Source: Azotobacter chroococcum (GTDB lineage: Bacteria > Pseudomonadota > Gammaproteobacteria > Pseudomonadales > Pseudomonadaceae). From it: DNA of 64,000 nt. The notes under the pieces are model-generated. The model searched no databases. It saw only the letters and a list, made by a program, of their open reading frames with translations, and was not told where the DNA came from. Positions 45,679 to 54,135 of this stretch are shown piece after piece (positions within the stretch are counted from its first letter, which is position 1; the number at the start of each line of letters is the position of its first letter). The DNA is taken from NCBI RefSeq assembly GCF_004339665.1, contig NZ_SMMU01000001.1, positions 379,281 through 443,280 of the forward strand. The letters run 5' to 3'. The translations under genes were made by a program, and so were the position numbers.

Positions 45679-46581
45679 CTAGTACAGACGCGAAAACAGC
45701 AGGCAAAGAAGCCGCAGGAGCAAGCAATCCGGCCCGTACACGCCACTCAGCAGGGTATCGATGCGTTGCACGTGCCCGTACAGACGCTGTCTGGCCGCTT
45801 CCTGCCCGAGCAGGGCGACCAGGGTCGACTTGCCGGCATCCTTGCCCGGGTCCTTGCGCAGTGGCGCATCCGACGCGCCGTCGCAGAGGTCGTCGTACAG
45901 CTGGAAGGCCTGCCCCAGCTCGAGCGCCGCTTCGCGCAGGGTCATGCGCACGTCATCGCGGGCATGCGCGACCTGCGCCGCCATCTCCAGGGCCGCGGCG
46001 AACAGCGCCCCGGTCTTCAGGTGATTGGTTTCGGCGATCTCGCCGACCCGGCGCGGCCGGCCGCCTTCGCGCAGATCCTGATACTGGCCGCGCACCAGCC
46101 CCTGTGCCCCCACCGCGTCGGCGAGCACGCCGACCAGCCGGGCACGCAGCAACGACGGCAGCTCGGATGCACTGGAAATCACCTTGAAGGCCTGGCCGAG
46201 CAGCGCCACCGCCGTCAGCACGGCGATATCCTCGCCGAAGCGTACATGCACGGTCGGCAGGCCCCGGCGCAGACGCGCATCGTCCATGCACGGCATGTCG
46301 TCGAGCACCAGGGAGGCGGCATGGACCATCTCCAGCGCGCACCCCAGGTCCAGCAGCGGCGCCTCGCGGGCGCCCAGCTGGCTTCCTGCCAGCACCACTA
46401 TCAGCGGACGTACGCGCTTGCCGGGCGAGAGCAGCGCAGCCTTCATCGCCGTGCCGATCAGGTCGCTCTCATCCGCGGAAGTGGACAGCAGATGCGCCAG
46501 GCGCCGGTCGATCCGCCCACGCAGCGCGCCGAGGTCGTCGGCGAAGGTGTCATCTTGGAGTGGCACAAGTGAAGTTGCCAT
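45679..46581 (-). CDS. crtE: Geranylgeranyl diphosphate synthase CrtE
   Basis: A 300-residue trans-prenyltransferase. The first Asp-rich motif DDMPCMD is at 94-100 and the second, DDLCD, at 230-234; GKRVRPLIVVLAG and GQYQDLREGG are other family blocks. It makes C20 geranylgeranyl diphosphate, the carotenoid precursor. The ribosome site is weak, so the start is less certain. It is divergent from idi and shares the 142-bp regulatory gap with it. Confidence 0.93.
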   Translation of the reverse strand: MATSLVPLQDDTFADDLGALRGRIDRRLAHLLSTSADESDLIGTAMKAALLSPGKRVRPLIVVLAGSQLGAREAPLLDLGCALEMVHAASLVLDDMPCMDDARLRRGLPTVHVRFGEDIAVLTAVALLGQAFKVISSASELPSLLRARLVGVLADAVGAQGLVRGQYQDLREGGRPRRVGEIAETNHLKTGALFAAALEMAAQVAHARDDVRMTLREAALELGQAFQLYDDLCDGASDAPLRKDPGKDAGKSTLVALLGQEAARQRLYGHVQRIDTLLSGVYGPDCLLLRLLCLLFSRLY

Positions 46582-46639
46582 AAGGTCCAGAAACTCCGTT
46601 TTCTGAAAAGGCGGGCGGAAGAAAGAATGCTAAAATTCT

Positions 46640-46663
46640 TGTACATATTTCCAATTCTGTACA
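46640..46663. promoter_or_regulatory. LitR/CarH-type light-regulator operator in the crtE-idi promoter region
   Basis: TGTACA (46640-46645), N12, TGTACA (46658-46663), with extended flanks TTGTACA...TGTACAA. This fits the T(G/A)TACA-N12-TGTA(C/T)A consensus that I recall for LitR-class MerR regulators in Pseudomonas. On the plus strand it overlaps a possible -35 (TTGTAC) and -10 (TACAAT, 46660-46665), as expected for a repressor. The gap is AT-rich and could drive both crtE and idi-crtXYIB. No litR gene lies in the window. Confidence 0.65.
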
Positions 46664-46723
46664 ATCCTGACGGAAAGATTTCCCGACCCCCGCAGTCCCA
46701 CTCCACCGAACCAGGGAACAGCG

Positions 46724-47767
46724 ATGGCAGGAGACGAACTGGCGGCGCGCAAGAACGACCATCTGGATATCGTCCTCGACCCGGCCCGGACCAAGCGACA
46801 CGGCAATACCGGCTTCGCCGCCTTTGCCTTCGAGCATTGCGCGCTGCCGGAGTTGCACCTGCAGCAGGTCGACTTGGGCACGAGTTTCCTCGGCCGCCCC
46901 CTGCGTGCGCCGCTGCTGATCAGCTCCATGACCGGCGGTCCCGCGCGGGCGGCGACCATCAACCGGCATCTGGCCGAAGCGGCACAGGCGCTCGGCATCG
47001 CCCTGGGCGTCGGCTCCCAGCGCATCGCCCTGGAAACCGGCGCCGACCACGGCCTGACCCGACAACTGCGCCAACTGGCTCCGGACGTGCCGCTGCTGGC
47101 CAATATCGGCGCGGCGCAGTTGGCTGCCGGCTTCGGCCTGGAGGAGGCACGACGGGCGGTGGACATGCTCGAGGCCGACGCCCTGATCGTGCACCTGAAC
47201 CCCTTGCAGGAGGCTGTACAGCCGGAAGGCGACCGCGACTGGCGCGGCGTGCTCGATGCCATCAGCCATCTCACTGCCCGGCTGGGCGTACCGCTGGTGG
47301 TCAAGGAGGTCGGCGCCGGCATCAGCGCCCCAGTCGCGCGGCGCCTGGTCGAAGCCGGCGTCGCAGTGATTGATGTGGCCGGCGCCGGCGGCACCAACTG
47401 GGTCACGGTCGAGGCGCAACGGGCACGCACCCCGGCCCGGAAGCAAATCGCACTGGCCTTCGCCGACTGGGGCATCCCCACCGCCGAGGCGCTGTGCGAG
47501 GTGCGCCAGGCTTGCCCGGGGACGCCACTGATCGCCTCGGGCGGGATACGCGACGGCGTGGACGTGGCCAAGGCGATCCGTCTGGGTGCCGATCTGGCCG
47601 GACAGGCCGCCGCCGCGCTGCCCGGCGCACTGTGCTCAAGCGAGGCGGTGATCGAGCATTTCAGCGTGATCATCGAGCAGTTGCGCATCGCCTGCTTCTG
47701 CACCGGCTCGGCGGACCTGGCGGCCCTGCGCTTGGCGCGCATACGGCAGGTAGCGCCGCCGCACTAG
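46724..47767 (+). CDS. idi: Type 2 isopentenyl-diphosphate delta-isomerase
   Basis: A 347-residue FMN- and NADPH-dependent type 2 isomerase (Fni) that interconverts isopentenyl and dimethylallyl diphosphate. [11 protein letters not shown] at the N-terminus, [23 protein letters not shown]-like [21 protein letters not shown] and the FMN-phosphate stretch [19 protein letters not shown] are diagnostic. AGGGA stands 7 bases before the ATG. It heads the right-facing carotenoid operon and supplies the C5 units for CrtE. Confidence 0.95.
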   Translation: MAGDELAARKNDHLDIVLDPARTKRHGNTGFAAFAFEHCALPELHLQQVDLGTSFLGRPLRAPLLISSMTGGPARAATINRHLAEAAQALGIALGVGSQRIALETGADHGLTRQLRQLAPDVPLLANIGAAQLAAGFGLEEARRAVDMLEADALIVHLNPLQEAVQPEGDRDWRGVLDAISHLTARLGVPLVVKEVGAGISAPVARRLVEAGVAVIDVAGAGGTNWVTVEAQRARTPARKQIALAFADWGIPTAEALCEVRQACPGTPLIASGGIRDGVDVAKAIRLGADLAGQAAAALPGALCSSEAVIEHFSVIIEQLRIACFCTGSADLAALRLARIRQVAPPH

Positions 47768-47783
47768 AAGCTGGAGTTCAAGG

Positions 47784-48734
47784 ATGAGCCACTTCGCCGT
47801 CATCGCACCACCTTTCGCCGGCCATTTCTGGGCGCTGGAAGCATTGGCCGAATGCCTCATCATGCGCGGGCACCGGGTCACCTTCGTCCAGCAGGAGGAT
47901 GCCCGCGCCCTGCTGCGCCAGCCGCACGTCGAGTTCGCCGCCCTCGGCCAGGCCTCGCATCCGCCCGGCTCGCTCGCCACGGTCATCAGCCATGCCGGGC
48001 ATCCCGGTGCTCCGTTCGGCCTGCCGCCGCGCGACAGCCTGCACCAGTGCCTGTCGCCCTTCGCCCAGATCAGCCAGACCCTCGCCGGCTTCGACTTTCC
48101 GCGCCAGGAGGCCCCGGCGCACTTCCACCCGGTCGGCCCGCTGCGCTCACCGAATCAGGGCACGGCGCCGCTGGACCTGCCAGTCGCCCCTGGGCGGCCG
48201 TTCGTCTTCGCTTCGCTCGGCACCCTGCAGGGCGGCCGTTTCGGCCTGTTTCGGCGTATGGCCGCAGCCTGTCGCGACCTGGATCTGCAACTCCTGCTGG
48301 CGCACTGCGGCCGACTGGACCCCGGCCAGGTGCGCGCACTGCACGCGGCGGGCGCCACCTGGGTGACCGACTTCGCCCCTCAATGTGCGGCCCTGGCCCA
48401 AGCCGATGTGGCGATCACCCATGCCGGACTGAACACCGTGCTCGATGCCCTGGTCGCCGGCACGCCGATGCTCGCCCTGCCGATCGCCTTCAATCAGCCA
48501 GCGATCGCCGCCCGGGTGGTGTATGCCGGCGCCGGGCTGCGCGCCTCACCGCTGCTGGCCCAGCGCAGCACGCTGCGTCGCCTGCTGCGCCGGCTGCTGG
48601 ACGAGCCAGCCTTCGCCGAGCATGCCACCCGGATCGGCGCCGAGGCGCGACAGGCGGGCGGTGCCGAGCGCGCCGCCGACATCGTCGAGGCGGTACTGAA
48701 AAGCGGCCGGCCGGTTCTCCATGCCGCGGCCTGA
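47784..48734 (+). CDS. crtX: CrtX-like zeaxanthin glucosyltransferase with an internal in-frame deletion
   Basis: A GT1-family (GT-B) protein of only 316 residues; CrtX is usually about 430. The N-terminus MSHFAVIAPPFAGHFWALEA and HPPGSL match CrtX, as do the C-terminal blocks SPFAQISQTLAGFDFPR, RPFVFASLGTLQGG, LLLAHCGRL and ITHAGLNTVLDALVAGTP. Near residues 78-82 the sequence jumps, without frameshift, over about 110 residues that would hold most of the acceptor-binding half and its catalytic Asp region. It is probably inactive. It follows idi by 16 bases and overlaps crtY. Confidence 0.8.
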   Translation: MSHFAVIAPPFAGHFWALEALAECLIMRGHRVTFVQQEDARALLRQPHVEFAALGQASHPPGSLATVISHAGHPGAPFGLPPRDSLHQCLSPFAQISQTLAGFDFPRQEAPAHFHPVGPLRSPNQGTAPLDLPVAPGRPFVFASLGTLQGGRFGLFRRMAAACRDLDLQLLLAHCGRLDPGQVRALHAAGATWVTDFAPQCAALAQADVAITHAGLNTVLDALVAGTPMLALPIAFNQPAIAARVVYAGAGLRASPLLAQRSTLRRLLRRLLDEPAFAEHATRIGAEARQAGGAERAADIVEAVLKSGRPVLHAAA

Positions 48735-49890
48735 CTACGACCTTATCCTGGTCGGCGGCGGCCTGGCCAACGGCCTGATCGCCTGGCGCCTGGCCGAGCT
48801 GCGCCCGGCGCTGCGCCTGCTGCTGCTGGAGCGGGGCCCGGTGCTCGGCGGCAATCACACCTGGTCGTTCCATCAGGATGATCTGACCCCGCAACAGCAC
48901 GCCTGGCTGGCGCCGCTGGTGAGTCACCGCTGGCCCGGTTACGAAGTGCGCTTTCCCGAGCGACGGCGCATCCTGCACAGCGGTTATGCGTCGATCACCT
49001 CCACGCACTTCGACGCCCAGCTGTGTGCACGCCTCGTCGGTCAGGTGCAGTTGGGCAACAAGGTGCACAGCCTGAATCCGCAACGGGTGGAGCTGGCGGA
49101 CGGCAGCAGCCTCGGTGCCCGCGCGGTGATCGACGGCCGCGGCCCGCGTTCCAGTCCGCACTTGGCGCTCGGCTACCAGAAATTCCTCGGCCGCGAGGTG
49201 CGCCTGACGGCGCCGCACGGGCTGGACATGCCGGTGCTGATGGACGCCGGCGTCGCCCAGCGCGAAGGCTACCGGTTCGTCTACCTGCTGCCCTTCGGCC
49301 CCGACCGCCTGCTGATCGAGGACACCTACTACGCCGACGGCGAGACTCTGGCCCCCGCAGCCCTGCGCGCACGGATCGACGAGTACACCGCGCAGCATGG
49401 CTGGCGCATCCTGGAGGTGCTGCGCGAGGAACAGGGCGTGTTGCCGATCATCCTCAGCGGCGATCTCGAGGGCTTCTGCCGGGAAATGGGCGCCCAGCCG
49501 TGCAGCGGTCTGGCCGCCGGCCTGTTTCACGCCACCACCGGCTATTCGCTGCCGCATGCGGTGCGCCTGGCCGAGCGCATCGCCGCCCTGCCACAGCTCG
49601 ACGCCGCCAGTCTGGCTACAGAAATACAGGCGACCCTGCGCGCCGAGTGGCGCCGCCAGGGGTTCTTCCGCCTGCTCAACCGCATGCTGTTCCTCGCCGG
49701 CGCGCCGGAAGACCGCTGGCGGGTCATGCAGCGCTTCTACGGCCTGCCGGAGGCTCTGATCCGGCGCTTCTACGCCGGCCGTCTGCATGCCGGCGACAAA
49801 CTGCGCATCCTCGCCGGCAAGCCGCCGGTGCCCCTCGACCAGGCGCTGTGGGCGGCGCTGGCCGGGGATCTGCATCGACAAGGGAGTTGA
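48721..49890 (+). CDS. crtY: Lycopene beta-cyclase CrtY
   Basis: A 389-residue FAD-linked lycopene beta-cyclase. YDLILVGGGLANGLIAWRL is the N-terminal dinucleotide fold, with GGNHTWSFH, AVIDGRGP, FVYLLPFGPDRLLIEDTYY and ATTGYSLPHAVRLAERIA typical of the CrtY family. It closes both rings to give beta-carotene. The ATG lies inside the end of crtX (14-bp overlap), so it is translationally coupled. Confidence 0.94.
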   Translation: MPRPDYDLILVGGGLANGLIAWRLAELRPALRLLLLERGPVLGGNHTWSFHQDDLTPQQHAWLAPLVSHRWPGYEVRFPERRRILHSGYASITSTHFDAQLCARLVGQVQLGNKVHSLNPQRVELADGSSLGARAVIDGRGPRSSPHLALGYQKFLGREVRLTAPHGLDMPVLMDAGVAQREGYRFVYLLPFGPDRLLIEDTYYADGETLAPAALRARIDEYTAQHGWRILEVLREEQGVLPIILSGDLEGFCREMGAQPCSGLAAGLFHATTGYSLPHAVRLAERIAALPQLDAASLATEIQATLRAEWRRQGFFRLLNRMLFLAGAPEDRWRVMQRFYGLPEALIRRFYAGRLHAGDKLRILAGKPPVPLDQALWAALAGDLHRQGS

Positions 49891-49891
49891 A

Positions 49892-51382
49892 ATGAGCACA
49901 GGGAAACACGCCGTGGTGATCGGCGCCGGCTTCGGCGGCCTGGCTCTGGCCATCCGCCTGCAGGCCGCCGGGATCCAGACCACGCTCCTGGAGAAGCGCG
50001 ACAAGCCGGGCGGCCGCGCCTACGTCTACGAGGACCAAGGCTTCGTCTTCGATGCCGGTCCCACGGTGATCACCGATCCCTCGGCGCTGGAAGAGCTGTT
50101 CATATCAAGCGGCCGGCGCCTGGCCGACTACGTCGAGCTGCTGCCGGTCAGCCCCTTCTACCGGCTGTGCTGGGAGGACGGTAGCCGCTTCGACTACGTG
50201 AACGACCAGGCCCTGCTGGACAGCCAGATCCGAGCGCGCAACCCGGCGGACGTCGACGGCTACCGGCGCTTTCTCGACTATTCCCGGGCAGTGTTCGAAG
50301 CCGGTTACCTGAAGCTCGGCAGCGTGCCCTTCCTGACCTTCGAGCGCATGGTCATGGCCGCGCCGCAGCTGGTCCGGCTGCAGGCCTGGCGCAGCGTGTA
50401 CGGGATGGTGTCGTCCTTCATCGAGGACGACCAGCTGCGTCAGGCCTTCTCCTTCCATTCGCTGCTGGTCGGCGGCAATCCCTTCGCCACCTCCTCGATC
50501 TATGCGCTGATCCATGCCCTCGAGCGGCGCTGGGGCGTGTGGTTCCCCCGCGGCGGCACCGGCGCCCTGGTGCGCGCCCTGGTGCAACTGTTCGAGGAAC
50601 TCGGCGGGCGACTGGAGCTGAACGCGCCGGTGGCGCGCCTGGCCGCCGAGGGCAAGCGCCTGAACGCGGCGATCTGCGCCGATGGCCGACGTTTCGCGGC
50701 CGATGCCGTCGCCTCCAACGCCGACGTCGTGCATACCTACCGCGAACTGCTCGGTCAACACGAGCGCGGCCGCCGGGAGGGCCGGCGGCTCGCGGGCAAG
50801 CGCTTCAGCATGTCGCTGTTCGTCGTCTACTTCGGCCTGAAGCGCCAGCACGCGCATCTGCAGCACCACACGGTGTGCTTCGGCCCGCGCTATCGCGGCC
50901 TGATCGAGGAAATCTTCAAGGGCACGGCCCTGCCCGAGGACTTTTCCCTCTACCTGCACGCGCCCTGCGTCACCGACCCCTCGCTGGCGCCGCCGGGCTG
51001 CTCCGGCTTCTACGTGCTGGCGCCGGTGCCGCATCTGGGACGCGCCGCCATCGACTGGACGCAGGAAGGGCCGCGCTACCGCGACCGCATCCTCGCCTAC
51101 CTGGAGCGCCACTACATCCCGGACCTGCGCCAGGACCTGGTGACCTGCCGCACCTTCACCCCGCTGGATTTTCGCGACGAGCTGAACGCTCACCTGGGCT
51201 CGGCCTTTTCCCTGGAACCCATCCTGACCCAGAGCGCCTGGTTCCGTCCGCACAACCGCGACGACGAGATCGCCAACCTCTACATCGTCGGCGCAGGCAC
51301 CCATCCCGGCGCCGGCCTGCCCGGGGTGGTCGGCTCGGCCAAGGCCACCGCGGGACTGATGCTCGAGGAGCTGAGCGGATGA
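49892..51382 (+). CDS. crtI: Phytoene desaturase CrtI
   Basis: A 496-residue CrtI-type four-step desaturase that converts phytoene to lycopene. The FAD-binding start HAVVIGAGFGGLALAIRLQ, KRDKPGGRAYVYEDQGF followed by DAGPTVITDP, and the C-terminal GAGTHPGAGLPGVVGSAKA are family signatures. It has AAGGGAG upstream and begins one base after the crtY stop. Its stop overlaps the crtB start (ATGA). Confidence 0.96.
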   Translation: MSTGKHAVVIGAGFGGLALAIRLQAAGIQTTLLEKRDKPGGRAYVYEDQGFVFDAGPTVITDPSALEELFISSGRRLADYVELLPVSPFYRLCWEDGSRFDYVNDQALLDSQIRARNPADVDGYRRFLDYSRAVFEAGYLKLGSVPFLTFERMVMAAPQLVRLQAWRSVYGMVSSFIEDDQLRQAFSFHSLLVGGNPFATSSIYALIHALERRWGVWFPRGGTGALVRALVQLFEELGGRLELNAPVARLAAEGKRLNAAICADGRRFAADAVASNADVVHTYRELLGQHERGRREGRRLAGKRFSMSLFVVYFGLKRQHAHLQHHTVCFGPRYRGLIEEIFKGTALPEDFSLYLHAPCVTDPSLAPPGCSGFYVLAPVPHLGRAAIDWTQEGPRYRDRILAYLERHYIPDLRQDLVTCRTFTPLDFRDELNAHLGSAFSLEPILTQSAWFRPHNRDDEIANLYIVGAGTHPGAGLPGVVGSAKATAGLMLEELSG

Positions 51383-52344
51383 ACGATCTCCTGTTCGAAC
51401 ACGCCAGCCGGAGCATCGCCGCAGGCTCGAAGAGCTTTGCCGCCGCCGCCCGGCTGTTCGATGCATCGACCCGGCGCAGCACGGTGCTGCTCTACGCCTG
51501 GTGCCGGCATTGCGACGATGTGGTCGACGGCCAGTCCCACGGCTTCGGCAACGGACTGCCCGGCGCCGATCCGGCCTGTCTCGCCCAGCTCGAGGAGGCC
51601 ACCCGCCGCGTCTGCGCCGGCGAGCCCCCCGCCAGCCCCGCCTTCGCCGCGCTGCAGGAGGTGGTCCGCCGGCACGGCATTCCCGAGCGTTACCCGCTCG
51701 ATCACCTGGCCGGCTTTCGCATGGACGTGGAAGGCCGGCGCTACCACAGCTTCGCCGACACCCTGGACTACTGCTACCACGTCGCCGGGGTGGTCGGCGT
51801 GATGATGGCGCTGGTCATGGGGGTGCGCGACGAGGACACCCTGGATCGCGCCTGCGACCTGGGCCTGGCCTTCCAGCTGACCAACATCGCCCGCGACATC
51901 CTCGACGACCACGCCAGCGGCCGCCTCTACCTGCCGGCGCAGTGGCTGGACGAAGCCGGCGTGCCGCCCGAGGCGCTGAGCGCCCCCCGGCACCGCCCAG
52001 CGCTGGCACATCTGGCCGGGCGCCTGGTAAATGCAGCCGAGCCCTACTACGCCTCGGCGCTCGGCGGATTGGCGGCTCTGCCGCCGCGTTCGGCCTGGGC
52101 CGTCGCCACGGCGTGGGCGGTCTATCGGCAGATCGGGATCAGGGTGAAGGCGGCCGGTTCCGCTGCCTGGGACTCGCGCCTTGCCACGAGCAGGACGGAC
52201 AAGCTGTGTCTGGCCTCCGTCGGCGGCTTGCAGGCGCTGGTCTCGCGCCTCGGCAGGCCTAGTCCGCGGCCCACGGGCCTGTGGACCCGGTCGCGGCCGG
52301 ACCCTGCAACGGCCCGCCATGCAGGCGTCGCAGTTCCCCCCTGA
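51379..52344 (+). CDS. crtB: Phytoene synthase CrtB
   Basis: A 321-residue squalene/phytoene synthase that joins two geranylgeranyl diphosphates. YAWCRHCDDVVDG and GLAFQLTNIARDILDD provide the two Asp-rich motifs, and YHVAGVVGVMMALVMG is typical. The start overlaps crtI by 4 bases. The last 86 bases run into the 3' end of the convergent crtZ, so the C-terminal tail (VSRLGRPSPRPTGLWTR and on) is poorly conserved sequence. Confidence 0.95.
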   Translation: MNDLLFEHASRSIAAGSKSFAAAARLFDASTRRSTVLLYAWCRHCDDVVDGQSHGFGNGLPGADPACLAQLEEATRRVCAGEPPASPAFAALQEVVRRHGIPERYPLDHLAGFRMDVEGRRYHSFADTLDYCYHVAGVVGVMMALVMGVRDEDTLDRACDLGLAFQLTNIARDILDDHASGRLYLPAQWLDEAGVPPEALSAPRHRPALAHLAGRLVNAAEPYYASALGGLAALPPRSAWAVATAWAVYRQIGIRVKAAGSAAWDSRLATSRTDKLCLASVGGLQALVSRLGRPSPRPTGLWTRSRPDPATARHAGVAVPP

Positions 52345-52780
52345 GAATGTCCAGCCTGGGCGCATACAGGAAACCGAAGGAGACGCAGCCATCGCGTCCC
52401 GGCACCGCATGGTGCAGCCGGTGCGCCTGGTACAAGCGCTTGAGATAGCCGCTGCGCGGCACGTAGCGCAGCCCCCAGCGCCGATGCACCAGGGCGTCGT
52501 GGGCGAGGAAATAGAGAAGGCCATAGAGGGTCATGCCGGCGCCGATCCACTGCAGCGGCCAGAGACCGGCGGTACCCAGGGCGATCAGCAGGATGGCGAG
52601 GCCGGCGAACACCAGCGCATAGAGATCGTTCTTCTCGAACCAGCCGTGGCGTGGCTCGTGGTGCGAGCGGTGCCAGCCCCAGCCCCAGCCGTGCATCACG
52701 TACTTGTGCGAGGCCCAGGCCACCGCCTCCATCATGGCGACGGTGGCGAGCACGATGAGGGTGTCGAGCAGCAGGCGCAT
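52259..52780 (-). CDS. crtZ: Beta-carotene 3-hydroxylase CrtZ
   Basis: A 173-residue non-haem di-iron membrane hydroxylase. The histidine boxes are HKYVMH (25-30), HRSHH (37-41), HDALVH and HRLHH. Hydrophobic segments lie near the N-terminus and mid-protein. It adds the 3 and 3' hydroxyls of zeaxanthin. As in Pantoea-type clusters it is encoded opposite to crtB; here the two genes overlap tail to tail by 86 bases. Its own promoter should lie in the crtZ-apbC gap. Confidence 0.95.
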   Translation of the reverse strand: MRLLLDTLIVLATVAMMEAVAWASHKYVMHGWGWGWHRSHHEPRHGWFEKNDLYALVFAGLAILLIALGTAGLWPLQWIGAGMTLYGLLYFLAHDALVHRRWGLRYVPRSGYLKRLYQAHRLHHAVPGRDGCVSFGFLYAPRLDILRGELRRLHGGPLQGPAATGSTGPWAAD

Positions 52781-52845
52781 GGCGGACCTTCGGCAGTGGA
52801 GGTGCCCTCAGTCTAGAAGACGCCGGCTGCGGACAACCCCGGACT

Positions 52846-53940
52846 TCAATCCTCGCTGATCACGATCTTCGGCATCGACTGGGCGACGATCTGCCCGCTC
52901 TGGGCGATGCGCGCGCCGACGGTGCGGGCCATCTGCTGGTAGATCAGGCTGACCGGACTGTCCGGATCGGCGATCACCGTCGGCCGGCCGGCATCGGCCT
53001 GGCTGCGAATGTCCATGGACAGCGGCAGGGAGGCGAGCAGCTCGACGTTGTACTGCGCCGCGAGCTTCTCGCCGCCGCCCTCGCCGAACAGATGCTCGGC
53101 ATGCCCGCAGTTGGAGCAGATGTGCACGGCCATGTTCTCCACCACGCCGAGCACCGGGATGTTCACCTTGCGGAACATCTCCACGCCCTTTTTGGCATCC
53201 AGCAGAGCCAGGTCCTGCGGCGTGGTGACGATCACCGCGCCGGCCACCGGCACCTTCTGCGCCAAGGTCAGCTGGATGTCGCCGGTACCGGGCGGCATGT
53301 CCACCACCAGGTAGTCGAGGTCGTCCCAGTCGGTCTGGGTGGCCAGTTGCAGGAGCGCGCCGGAAACCACCGGCCCGCGCCAGACCATCGGCGTGTTGTC
53401 GTCGGTGAGGAAGGCCATGGACATCAGCTGCACGCCGTGGGCCTGCAGCGGCACGAAGGCCTTCTGGTCGCGGACCTGCGGACGGGTGCCCTCGGGAATG
53501 CCGAACATGATGCCCTGGCTGGGGCCGTAGATGTCCGCATCCAGCATGCCGACCCGCGCGCCCTCGCGAACCAGGGCCAGGGCCAGGTTGGCGGCGGTGG
53601 TGGACTTGCCCACCCCGCCCTTGCCGGAGGCCACGGCGATGACGTTCTTCACCCCATGCAGTCCCTGCACCTGCCCCAGCGCCTGATGCGGAGCGATCGT
53701 GCAGTCCACCTGCACCCGGGCCTCGCGCACGCCGTCGAGATTCCTCAGGCCGGCCTCGAGCAGTTGCGCCCAGCCGTCCTTGAACAGCCCGGCGGCATAG
53801 CCGAGCTCCAGGCGCACGCTGACCTGGCCATCCTGGATGGCGATGTCGCGGACGCAGCCGGCGCTGACCGGGTCCTGGTTGAGATGCGGGTCGAGGTACT
53901 GACGCAGCGCGGTTTCCACCGCTTCACGGGTGACGGACAT
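52846..53940 (-). CDS. apbC: Iron-sulfur cluster carrier ApbC/Mrp
   Basis: A 364-residue Mrp/NBP35-family P-loop ATPase that carries Fe-S clusters in the cytoplasm. An N-terminal DUF59/MIP18-like domain (about 1-90) is followed by the deviant Walker A SGKGGVGKST (105-114), LDADIYGPSQ and the C-terminal CSNCGH, the CxxC cluster site. In Pseudomonas it lies between dcd and metG, divergent from metG, as here. Confidence 0.95.
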   Translation of the reverse strand: MSVTREAVETALRQYLDPHLNQDPVSAGCVRDIAIQDGQVSVRLELGYAAGLFKDGWAQLLEAGLRNLDGVREARVQVDCTIAPHQALGQVQGLHGVKNVIAVASGKGGVGKSTTAANLALALVREGARVGMLDADIYGPSQGIMFGIPEGTRPQVRDQKAFVPLQAHGVQLMSMAFLTDDNTPMVWRGPVVSGALLQLATQTDWDDLDYLVVDMPPGTGDIQLTLAQKVPVAGAVIVTTPQDLALLDAKKGVEMFRKVNIPVLGVVENMAVHICSNCGHAEHLFGEGGGEKLAAQYNVELLASLPLSMDIRSQADAGRPTVIADPDSPVSLIYQQMARTVGARIAQSGQIVAQSMPKIVISED

Positions 53941-54135
53941 GGGGTGCTCCCGAAAAAGACCGAGTAAAACAGATGGCCATGATAGCCGAGGTCGGCCCGG
54001 GCGCCATGCTCAGGCGGCAGGCGCGACGAAAGACGCCTGCCCGCCGGCTTTCGCATGGCACCCCTGCGGGTGAAAAAAAACCGCCGCGGCTTTACACTCG
54101 CGGACTTTCCTTCCGCAATTCCGACCGCACAGACC

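Noticed and set aside
50539..52344. 601-codon frame suggesting a fused phytoene synthase
   Set aside because: The upstream half is an alternate frame of crtI. CrtB starts at 51379 in the normal ATGA overlap.
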